DNA from: Methanomassiliicoccales archaeon
GTDB taxonomy: Archaea; Thermoplasmatota; Thermoplasmata; Methanomassiliicoccales; UBA472
NCBI GenBank assembly: GCA_028679935.1
Contig: JAJRAL010000115.1
Span: forward strand, 1-13,174
Reading direction: 5' to 3'
Length of the DNA: 13,174 nt
The translations under genes were made by a program, and so were the position numbers. Below, piece after piece: positions 7,922 through 13,174 of this stretch. Below the pieces are notes generated by a model. The model was not told the DNA's origin. It searched no databases and saw only the letters and a program-made list of their open reading frames with translations. Positions within the stretch are counted from its first letter, which is position 1. Each line of letters starts with the position of its first letter.

Positions 7922-8758
7922 TTACGGTATTCGGCGTTTGGCTCTCTTGCCCCTGAACTCCGCCAGCATCTTCGCCATCTGCTTCGCTCCCTGCTCCGGC
8001 GAGGGCGTTTCGCTGATCAGCGTCAGGTCCCCGCTCCAATTCTGCAAAGCCTCGGCGAGAAGACCGTAGTCGGGTTCCTTCGCCTTGAGGTCGAGGTGTC
8101 TCCTCTCCCCCGCCTCGGTGTACTCGATGCAGGAGAAGTGACAATGCAGGTTGCCGCCGGCCATCGTCCCGGCCCGGTCGAGAACCTCCAGGAAACGCTC
8201 CTCCGAGTCGAGCCAGCCACCCGTGCGGGCGTGCAGGTGCGCCCAGTCGACGACCGGGACGACGCCTTCGACCTTCGTCTGCACCTCTTCGATCTCATCG
8301 AGCGTGCCCCAGCTCCCTTTCTTGCCCATCGTCTCCAGCCCGAGGAGAACGTTCTCGATCCCTTCCTTCTCCATCGCGTCCCGGCACTTGCCGATGCCCT
8401 TCGTTACGGCGACCGTCGCCTTCGCCGGCTTGCCCGAATAGGCGGAGGCGTGGATGACTATCACGTAGGCGTCCATCAGCCCGGCGAGCCTGGCGCTCTT
8501 CATCACCCACTCGGAGCTCTTCCGAACCGTCTCCCGGTTCTGCGAATTGAAGTTGATGTAATAGGGCGCGTGCGCGCTGAGGACCACGCCGATCTCCCTC
8601 GCCCTGGAGCCGAGAGCCTTCGCCTTGTCCTCCGCCATCTTCGCCTGGCGCACGAACTGGACCTCAAGGGCGTCGAGCTCCATCGCGCCCACCTTTTCGA
8701 CCGCGTCGACCGGCCCCTTGCTCCCCTCCGGATATCCGGCGGGGCCCACTCGTATCAT
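7922..8758 (-). CDS. Endonuclease IV-like TIM-barrel protein (AP endonuclease family 2)
   Basis: This belongs to the xylose-isomerase-like TIM barrels related to endonuclease IV (Nfo), which nicks DNA 5' of abasic sites with three metal ions. From the ATG at 8758 it has 278 residues. Candidate metal ligands occur in the family order: H63 in SAHAPYY, H103 in VIHASAYSG, E142 in LLGLETMG, D171 and H174 in VVDWAHLHAR, H207 in HCHFSCIEY, H221 in ERRHLDL and E250 in LISETPSP. The Asp of the D-x-H pair (Asp229-x-His231 in E. coli) appears absent, the region reading GERRH, so activity is not certain. An in-frame TTG at 8815 would add 19 residues without family similarity; the ATG has AGGA upstream and starts the first strand (MIRVGPAGYP). 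It is divergent from a cluster that contains a DNA glycosylase, consistent with base-excision repair. Confidence 0.87.
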   Translation of the reverse strand: MIRVGPAGYPEGSKGPVDAVEKVGAMELDALEVQFVRQAKMAEDKAKALGSRAREIGVVLSAHAPYYINFNSQNRETVRKSSEWVMKSARLAGLMDAYVIVIHASAYSGKPAKATVAVTKGIGKCRDAMEKEGIENVLLGLETMGKKGSWGTLDEIEEVQTKVEGVVPVVDWAHLHARTGGWLDSEERFLEVLDRAGTMAGGNLHCHFSCIEYTEAGERRHLDLKAKEPDYGLLAEALQNWSGDLTLISETPSPEQGAKQMAKMLAEFRGKRAKRRIP

Positions 8759-8853
8759 GAGCGTTCCTACGTCGCTCGCCGGTCTTAACCTTTCCACCAC
8801 GCCGCTCGCGCGCAAGAGTTTAAGAGAAGCGAGGATATGTTTCGTGAGGGGCC

Positions 8854-9342
8854 ATGAAGCTAGACTTCCACGTGGTCAGAGTCGACCGGCCAGTGGACTC
8901 CAACGTCATCATCGGTCAGACGCACTTCATCAAGAGCGCCGAGGACCTCTACGAGGCCATGGTCAACTCCGTCCCGGGCGTCAAGTTCGGTATCGCCTTC
9001 AACGAGGCCTCTGGCGACCGGCTCGTCAGGACCGAGGGCAACGACAAGGAGTTGATCGGCGCCGCGACGAGGGCAGCCAAGGACATCGGAGCCGGGCACG
9101 TCTTCGTCATCTTCATCAGGAACGCTTATCCAGTCAACGTCCTCAACCGCGTCAAGGAGGTCGCCGAGGTGTGCACCATCTTCTGTGCGACGGCGAACGA
9201 CGTCGAGGTGATCGTGGCCGAGACGGAGCTGGGCCGCGGCGTGGTCGGGGTCATCGACGGACAGACACCTCTGGGAGTGGAGAACGATGAGAAAACCAAA
9301 GAAAGGCAGCAGTTCCTCCGCAAGATCGGATACAAGCGCTAG
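8854..9342 (+). CDS. Adenosine-specific kinase (COG1839 family)
   Basis: The 162-residue protein matches the small archaeal family first characterised structurally as an adenosine-specific kinase from Pyrobaculum (COG1839, DUF355). Characteristic stretches are NVIIGQTHFIKSAEDLYEA (18-36), GVKFGIAFNEASGDRLVR (42-59), GHVFVIFIRNAYPVNVLN (81-98), VCTIFCATANDVEVIVAET (105-123) and the glycine-rich GRGVVGVIDGQTPLGVE (126-142). It is expected to phosphorylate adenosine in purine salvage; the physiological role is poorly documented. GTGAGGGG precedes the ATG, and TTTAAG at 8819-8824 is a reasonable TATA element, giving a very short leader. Its last 56 bases overlap the following methyltransferase in another frame. 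Confidence 0.87.
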   Translation: MKLDFHVVRVDRPVDSNVIIGQTHFIKSAEDLYEAMVNSVPGVKFGIAFNEASGDRLVRTEGNDKELIGAATRAAKDIGAGHVFVIFIRNAYPVNVLNRVKEVAEVCTIFCATANDVEVIVAETELGRGVVGVIDGQTPLGVENDEKTKERQQFLRKIGYKR

Positions 9343-10111
9343 GGAAGCCGAGCCGCTGGACGAGTACGAGCAGTCGGCGAAGTACTACGACGTCTGGTAC
9401 GAGGACTTCACCGAGGACATCGGCTTCTACCAGAAGCTGGCCGAGGAGGAGGGCGGGCCGATTCTGGAGTGCATGTGCGGCACCGGGCGCATCATGATAC
9501 CGCTGGCGGACGCGGGCTTCGAGGTCACCGGCGTCGATCGGAGCGCGGCGATGCTCGACATCCTGGCGATGAAGCTGGACCTGATCGGAGGTCGGGTGGA
9601 GAGGAACATCGACATCATCGAGGGCGACATCCGGACGTTCGCCACGTCCAAGAAGTTCAAGCTCGCCATCGTCCCGTTCAACAGCTTCCTGCACCTGCTT
9701 TCGACGGAAGATCAGAGGATGGCGCTGAAGAACGTCTGGGACCACCTGGCGAAGAACGGCCTTCTCGCGATATCGATCTTCAACCCCAGGCTAGACCGGC
9801 CGGAGAACCTGCTGAGGCATCGCGGCACGAAGGTCACGTCGAAGGGCGAGATCATCTCGAAGTTCGAGGCGCAGACGTTCGATCTCGCCGAGAGGACGAC
9901 GAGAGTCCACTACTTCTACGACATCTCGCGCCAGGACAAGGAGTTCAGGAGGGTGACCACGAGCATGGTCCTCCGCCTGGCGTTCCACAAGGAGATCGTC
10001 GAGCTGCTCGAGGACGCGGGATTCGAGGTCACGGCGACCTACGGCGACTACGCATTCTCGCCGTTCCGCAAGTCGAGCGAGCTGATGGCCTTCGTGGCGA
10101 GGAAGCTGTAG
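9287..10111 (+). CDS. Class I SAM-dependent methyltransferase
   Basis: The 274-residue protein has a Rossmann-type methyltransferase core. Motif I is ILECMCGTGRIMIPLA (59-74), the acidic residue after strand 2 is in VTGVDRS (80-86), motif II is EGDIRTF (112-118), and IVPFNSFLHLLS (128-139) follows. The C-terminal part (TTSMVLRLAFHKEIVELLEDAGFEV) is the typical last helix and strand. The substrate cannot be told from sequence. The first 20 residues are basic, Ser-rich and probably disordered; they lie over the end of the preceding gene. Start at 9287 is supported by GGAGTGGAGAAC just upstream, and translational coupling is likely. The stop directly abuts the start of the DNA glycosylase gene. 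Confidence 0.88.
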   Translation: MRKPKKGSSSSARSDTSAREAEPLDEYEQSAKYYDVWYEDFTEDIGFYQKLAEEEGGPILECMCGTGRIMIPLADAGFEVTGVDRSAAMLDILAMKLDLIGGRVERNIDIIEGDIRTFATSKKFKLAIVPFNSFLHLLSTEDQRMALKNVWDHLAKNGLLAISIFNPRLDRPENLLRHRGTKVTSKGEIISKFEAQTFDLAERTTRVHYFYDISRQDKEFRRVTTSMVLRLAFHKEIVELLEDAGFEVTATYGDYAFSPFRKSSELMAFVARKL

Positions 10112-10909
10112 ATGGACCTGGGGCCGATCGACCTCGACCTGACCCTTGACTGCGGACAGGCCTTCAGATGGAAGCTGAATGATTACGTCTGGAGTGGCGT
10201 TGTCAGAGGCAAGCTAGTCGGGCTTAAGCAGCACGGGCGCAAGGTCGACGTCGAGACGGAGCTGCCGTCGCGCGAGATCGAGTCGTACTTCCGGACGGAC
10301 GACGACCTCGAAGAGATAGGGCGGCAGCTTGACCTCGACCCAGTCGTTCGAGAGCTGAGGAAGCGACTCTCCGGGCTCAGGCTTCTCAGGCAGGAGCCGT
10401 GGGAGTGTTCCGCTTCCTTTCTTCTCGCGACGAATGCGAACGTGCCGCGCATCAAGAAGATGATCGAATCGGTCTGCGAGCGATTCGGCCATGAGGTCGC
10501 GCCCGGCCTCTTCTCCTTCCCGACGCCGAAGGAGATCCTGAACAATGGGAACGCGGCAGAGAAGTGCGGGCTGGGGTACCGATGCGGCCGGTTCGTCGAG
10601 TTCGCGGAGGAAGGCGCCAAAGGACACCTCAGATTCGATTCTTGGAGGTCGAAGCCCTACGAGGGATGCGTCGAGTCGCTGAAGCGGTTCGACGGCGTGG
10701 GGGACAAGGTCGCCGATTGCATCGCCCTGTTCTGCCTCGACCATCTCGAAGCGTTCCCGATCGACGTGCACATCGGCCGGATACTAGAGGAGAAGTACGG
10801 AATCTCCGAATCCTACAAGACCTTGGGTCGATGGGCGAGAGAGCACTTCGGCGCCTATGCCGGCTATGCCCAAGAGTACCTCTACGTGTCAGCCCGACCT
10901 AGAACGTGA
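10112..10909 (+). CDS. ogg: 8-oxoguanine DNA glycosylase/lyase, Ogg1 type
   Basis: This enzyme removes 8-oxoguanine opposite cytosine and nicks the strand by beta-elimination. The 265 residues carry the Ogg1 N-terminal domain (LDLTLDCGQAFRWKL, 8-22; VWSGVVRGKLVGL, 26-38) and the helix-hairpin-helix/GPD core. The hairpin is LKRFDGVGDKVADCIALFCLD (190-210), with K199 matching catalytic Lys249 of human OGG1. D218 in AFPIDVHIGRI matches Asp268. SFLLATNANVPRIKKMI (102-118) matches the SFICSSNNNIARI segment of the family. Length and motif order resemble the Ogg1 branch rather than the shorter archaeal AGOG or Ogg2. The ATG follows the previous stop with no gap, so it is probably translated from the same mRNA. 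It converges on the HTH regulator, 10 bases between stops. Confidence 0.92.
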   Translation: MDLGPIDLDLTLDCGQAFRWKLNDYVWSGVVRGKLVGLKQHGRKVDVETELPSREIESYFRTDDDLEEIGRQLDLDPVVRELRKRLSGLRLLRQEPWECSASFLLATNANVPRIKKMIESVCERFGHEVAPGLFSFPTPKEILNNGNAAEKCGLGYRCGRFVEFAEEGAKGHLRFDSWRSKPYEGCVESLKRFDGVGDKVADCIALFCLDHLEAFPIDVHIGRILEEKYGISESYKTLGRWAREHFGAYAGYAQEYLYVSARPRT

Positions 10910-10919
10910 ACGGATCTGC

Positions 10920-11294
10920 TCAATCGATCTGGCAGCTGACGCACTGCGGGGCGCCAACGCCGGTGTGGGTCTCGTAGACCTTGACCAGCATCCCGCTCTT
11001 CTTGACCATCTCGCAGATGCGGCAGGTCTCGGTGACTATGTCGGAGCCGCTGATCATGCGCTGCGCCGCGGCCTCGACCTCCTTCTTGAAGTCCTCATAC
11101 TTCCCGCTGTTCTCGATCTCCTTGCTGGTGCCCCGCTTTGCCTTGAGGTACTGGGATATCGCGGCGTCGGTCACGCCGAAGCGTCTCGCGACCTCTGCTT
11201 GACTCAGGTGGTGCTTGTCGACGAGCTCGCGGGCCAACTCCCTCCTGATCGACGGCAGGACGTACCAGACGATCAGTTCGCACGGGATCTTCAT
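10920..11294 (-). CDS. HTH transcriptional regulator with two CxxC pairs (COG2522-like)
   Basis: The 124-residue protein begins MKIPCELIVWYVLPSIRREL, typical of a small archaeal regulator family. A helix-turn-helix follows at about 29-53 (LSQAEVARRFGVTDAAISQYLKAKRG). The C-terminal half has a helix and then four cysteines, C91-x2-C94 and C118-x2-C121, which could hold zinc or an iron-sulfur cluster, with a fifth Cys at position 5. The effector and targets are unknown. The start at 11294 is chosen because the TTAAATA box at 11318-11324 would place transcription initiation almost at this ATG, giving a leaderless mRNA. Longer versions starting at 11360 would include the promoter. It is not a ThiN-domain (ThiR-type) thiamine regulator, since no such domain is present. 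Confidence 0.85.
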   Translation of the reverse strand: MKIPCELIVWYVLPSIRRELARELVDKHHLSQAEVARRFGVTDAAISQYLKAKRGTSKEIENSGKYEDFKKEVEAAAQRMISGSDIVTETCRICEMVKKSGMLVKVYETHTGVGAPQCVSCQID

Positions 11295-11317
11295 GCCCGC
11301 TGCTATCGCCTTAACGA

Positions 11318-11324
11318 TATTTAA
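11318..11324 (-). promoter_or_regulatory. TATA box for the HTH regulator
   Basis: TTAAATA on the minus strand is centred about 27 bases upstream of the ATG at 11294, implying a leaderless or nearly leaderless transcript. Confidence 0.55.
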
Positions 11325-11510
11325 GCCCGTCGAAAAGCTGGATAGTTTCAAGAGGTACACTTTTCACCTACAACGCCTGGCCAGCCTGAAGAAGAGCTGT
11401 AGAGGCGATACGACTACCTGTCTTCGCAGTGCACTAGATTCCAGCGGGCATAGGTGGAGCTGCTCGGAGCGGCAAGTTCTGTGTCCGCCGTGAATTCCGG
11501 CCTCGCTCCG

Positions 11511-11708
11511 TCAGCCTCGGTTCTCGGTGCTCCTGAACGACACGACAGAGAGGATGACTATCAATCCTCCTATGCCGATGAGTGCGCCTGGGATTGGTCC
11601 GATAGCTACATCATTAGGCCCGCTCGGGAATATGCCGAGGGCCACGACGCCTGCGACGACCATTGCTATGCCAACTACCAGGATCGTCTTCCATTTCGAT
11701 GTCCGCAC
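11511..11708 (-). CDS. Small membrane protein, two predicted transmembrane segments
   Basis: The 65-residue product has a basic N-terminus (RTSKWK), a hydrophobic helix at about 8-26 (TILVVGIAMVVAGVVALGI), a short loop rich in Gly/Pro/Asn, and a second helix at about 36-57 (IGPIPGALIGIGGLIVILSVVSF), ending in a charged tail. I recognise no family. The start is GTG with no clear ribbosome-binding site, and it overlaps the end of the upstream membrane protein by 34 bases, so it may depend on coupling. The hydrophobic pattern makes a real gene more likely than not; a chance frame remains possible. The approximately 215 bases between its end and the HTH regulator start show only that regulator's promoter. 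Confidence 0.5.
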   Translation of the reverse strand: MRTSKWKTILVVGIAMVVAGVVALGIFPSGPNDVAIGPIPGALIGIGGLIVILSVVSFRSTENRG

Positions 11709-12049
11709 ATCGGTTCAGTGATTCCTCTTGGCCGTAGGTACATCATGATCGCCCCGACGGCGAGTACGAGGAGACCAAGGTCGAGGCCCAGTGCGATCGG
11801 AAGGTCGGTCACCAGCACGAGTCCCACCGCCAGGGCCGCTGTCAGACCCAGCAAGGCAAGCAGATATGGCCTGATCTTCTGTGCATAAGCGACTCTATCT
11901 CGGTTCTTGATGGATTCGCTCTTGTAGACTAATAGCAGCAAGGCGACAACCACCCCGATTCCGACGAGCATTGCCAATGGATCAACCGTCATGTTCCGCG
12001 CCTGCTCCATTTCCTTCCCGCACTGAGGCAGTTCATTGGATTCCGGCAT
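11675..12049 (-). CDS. Small membrane protein, three predicted transmembrane segments
   Basis: The 124-residue product has a short polar N-terminus and hydrophobic helices at about 24-42 (MLVGIGVVVALLLLVYKS), 62-81 (YLLALLGLTAALAVGLVLV) and 86-106 (ALGLDLGLLVLAVGAIMMYL). A charged segment (SESIKNRDRVAYAQKIR) between the first two helices is probably cytoplasmic. No family is recognised. A TATA-like TCTAAATA on the minus strand at 12066-12073 lies close upstream, which fits a leaderless start at 12049 only loosely. An in-frame ATG at 11992 (MTVDPLAML) with GGAG upstream is a reasonable alternative start. It overlaps the following small membrane gene and is probably co-transcribed with it. Confidence 0.65.
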   Translation of the reverse strand: MPESNELPQCGKEMEQARNMTVDPLAMLVGIGVVVALLLLVYKSESIKNRDRVAYAQKIRPYLLALLGLTAALAVGLVLVTDLPIALGLDLGLLVLAVGAIMMYLRPRGITEPMCGHRNGRRSW

Positions 12050-12214
12050 GTCTCGGTCTTCAGAGTATTTAGACTACTCATGGACTTGACTGATTTGGAG
12101 AATTGAACTGCGTCGCGCGCCAGAGGACCGGCTCTCAGCCTTCCCGCTCTCTTCAAATATTCACAATCGTTTACATCACCGCTAAATCCTCTTCCTCAAT
12201 ATAGGTCGCAGGAC
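12050..12214. other. Intergenic region between membrane-protein genes and thi4
   Basis: This region holds divergent promoters. For thi4, AT-rich candidates are CAAATATT at about 12153-12160 and CAATATAG at 12197-12204. The latter would place initiation near 12226, next to the ATG at 12227. No repeats or RNA gene are seen, and the palindrome of the thiC leader is not repeated here. Confidence 0.4.
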
Positions 12215-13000
12215 ATGGTGGAGATAATGGCAATCGATGAGGTCGCCGTCACAAGGAAGATCGTCGAACGGTACTCGGCCGAGCTCTTGCGGAACATTGA
12301 CGTCGACGTCGTGATCGCAGGCGCTGGTCCTGCCTCGCTGACGGCCGCGCGATACCTAGCGAAGGGCGGCAAGAGGGTCGTGATCTTCGAGAGGAAGCTC
12401 ACGCCGGGCGGCGGAATGTGGGGTGGAGGTATGACCTTCCCTGTCATCGTCGTCCAGGAGGAGTCGAAGACGTTGCTTGAGGAGATTGGGGTCCGCCTGA
12501 CGTCAGCTGGCGAGGGCTACTACACTGCCGACTCCGTCGAGGCATCCGCCAAGCTGATCGCCGCCGCCATCGATGCCGGGGCGAAGCTCTACAACACCAT
12601 CACCGTCGAGGATGTCATGATCCGCGCGGACAGCATCTGCGGCGTCGTCATCAACTCCAGCGCGGTCGAGGTTGCTGGATTGCACGTCGACCCGCTCGCG
12701 ATACGCTCCAAGTACGTCATCGACGGCACCGGTCATCCGGCCGAGGTCGTCAACGTGGTCGTGCGGAAGGTCGGCAGGCTGAACACCCCGACCGGCAAGT
12801 TCGAGGGCGAGAAGAGCATGTGGGCCGAGGTCGGCGAATCGATGACGGTGGAGAACACCATCGAGGTCTATCCGAACCTGTACGTGACCGGAATGGCGTG
12901 CAACGCCGTGATGGGAGCCCCACGCATGGGCCCGATCTTCGGCGGAATGCTTCTGTCAGGCCGCAAGGTCGCGCAGCTCATCCTGGAACGCGAGAAGTGA
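12215..13000 (+). CDS. thi4: Sulfide-dependent ADP-thiazole synthase (archaeal Thi4)
   Basis: Thi4 builds the ADP-thiazole precursor of thiamine from NAD and glycine. The 261 residues show the FAD/NAD-type dinucleotide fold VDVVIAGAGPASLTAARYLA (30-49, glycine motif GAGPAS), followed by FERKLTPGGGMWGGGMTFP (58-76), which is characteristic of Thi4. The sulfur-donor cysteine of the yeast suicide enzyme corresponds to H157 in AGLHVDP, as in the methanogen enzyme that uses free sulfide catalytically. Other conserved parts are VIDGTGHPAEVV (168-179) and the C-terminal VTGMACNAVMGAPRMGPIFGGMLLSGR (224-250). An in-frame ATG at 12227 has GGTGGAG upstream and is as likely a start as 12215. It is often misannotated as ribose 1,5-bisphosphate isomerase. 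Together with ThiC it supplies both halves of thiamine. Confidence 0.93.
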   Translation: MVEIMAIDEVAVTRKIVERYSAELLRNIDVDVVIAGAGPASLTAARYLAKGGKRVVIFERKLTPGGGMWGGGMTFPVIVVQEESKTLLEEIGVRLTSAGEGYYTADSVEASAKLIAAAIDAGAKLYNTITVEDVMIRADSICGVVINSSAVEVAGLHVDPLAIRSKYVIDGTGHPAEVVNVVVRKVGRLNTPTGKFEGEKSMWAEVGESMTVENTIEVYPNLYVTGMACNAVMGAPRMGPIFGGMLLSGRKVAQLILEREK

Positions 13001-13174
13001 TCAGTCGCCGGGATGCGATATCTCGTAGAAATCCTGTGTCTCCCAGTCCTGCTCCTCGTCCTGGCCTATCTCCATGATCTTCATGCCCAGGTCGCGCAGT
13101 TGTTTCCTGAGCGTCTGAAGGTCGATATCGCCCTCCATTTGGTGCATGAGGAGCGTCTGCCCCTTCTTGTACGC
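13001..13174 (-). CDS. Unidentified protein, C-terminal 57 residues only
   Basis: An open frame enters from the right edge and stops at 13001, directly next to the thi4 stop; the two stops together read TGATCA. The visible part begins AYKKGQTLLMHQ, continues with an amphipathic helix (LQTLRKQLRDLGMKIMEIG) and ends in an acidic tail (QDEEQDWETQDFYEISHPGD). No family can be assigned from this fragment. Codon use resembles the neighbouring genes, and the tight convergent packing supports its being real. Confidence 0.65.
   Translation of the reverse strand, partial: AYKKGQTLLMHQMEGDIDLQTLRKQLRDLGMKIMEIGQDEEQDWETQDFYEISHPGD

Noticed and set aside
7026..8069. Long plus-strand frame across the zinc-ribbon protein and endonuclease IV homologue
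   Set aside because: It lies antisense to two well-supported genes, is Leu/Arg-rich without motifs, and crosses their intergenic gap.
11360..11510. Small gene or RNA in the gap beside the HTH regulator
   Set aside because: Short frames here have no start signal or recognisable product, and no stable RNA-gene signature was visible.

Overview
The window looks like the chromosome of an archaeon, most likely of the Thermoplasmatota (Thermoplasmata / Methanomassiliicoccales-like lineages). The indications are AT-rich TATA elements about 25 bases upstream of gene starts, a tRNA gene with a bulge-helix-bulge intron, a DUF835-type domain, a sulfide-type Thi4 thiazole synthase with histidine at the sulfur-donor position, an adenosine-specific kinase (COG1839), and DNA gyrase in an otherwise archaeal setting. 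GC content is roughly 60%. The lineage is an inference from gene content.

Left end (1-2332): gyrB reads leftwards and is interrupted at the conserved EGxSAGG motif of its TOPRIM domain by an intein. The intein carries an HNH endonuclease and runs off the window. A divergent intergenic region with two TATA-like elements separates gyrB from thiC (4-amino-5-hydroxymethyl-2-methylpyrimidine phosphate synthase), whose probable leader can fold into a GAAA-capped hairpin. Convergent with thiC is an uncharacterised zinc-ribbon protein.

Centre (4393-8758): a tRNA-Thr(CGT) gene has a 31-nt intron in its D-loop, with a textbook 3-4-3 bulge-helix-bulge at that non-canonical site. Divergent from it is a large multidomain ATPase: an N-terminal domain, a helical/coiled-coil region, a zinc ribbon, a complete DnaA-type AAA+ module, and a C-terminal DUF835-like domain in place of the DnaA DNA-binding domain. 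It converges, with 3 bases between stops, on a double-zinc-ribbon helical protein. Upstream of that protein on the same strand is an endonuclease IV-like TIM-barrel protein.

Right half (8854-13174): a compact rightward cluster encodes an adenosine-specific kinase, an overlapping class I methyltransferase and an Ogg1-type 8-oxoguanine DNA glycosylase. With the divergent endonuclease IV homologue, this makes a small base-excision-repair neighbourhood. Beyond it lie a small HTH regulator with two CxxC pairs, two small membrane proteins, and thi4. ThiC makes the pyrimidine half and Thi4 the thiazole half of thiamine, so both halves are encoded within about 10 kb. The window ends in the tail of an unrecognised leftward gene that abuts thi4.

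The best candidates for something undescribed are the archaeal DnaA-type ATPase fused to DUF835 and the D-loop tRNA intron. The gyrB intein is a clear mobile element.
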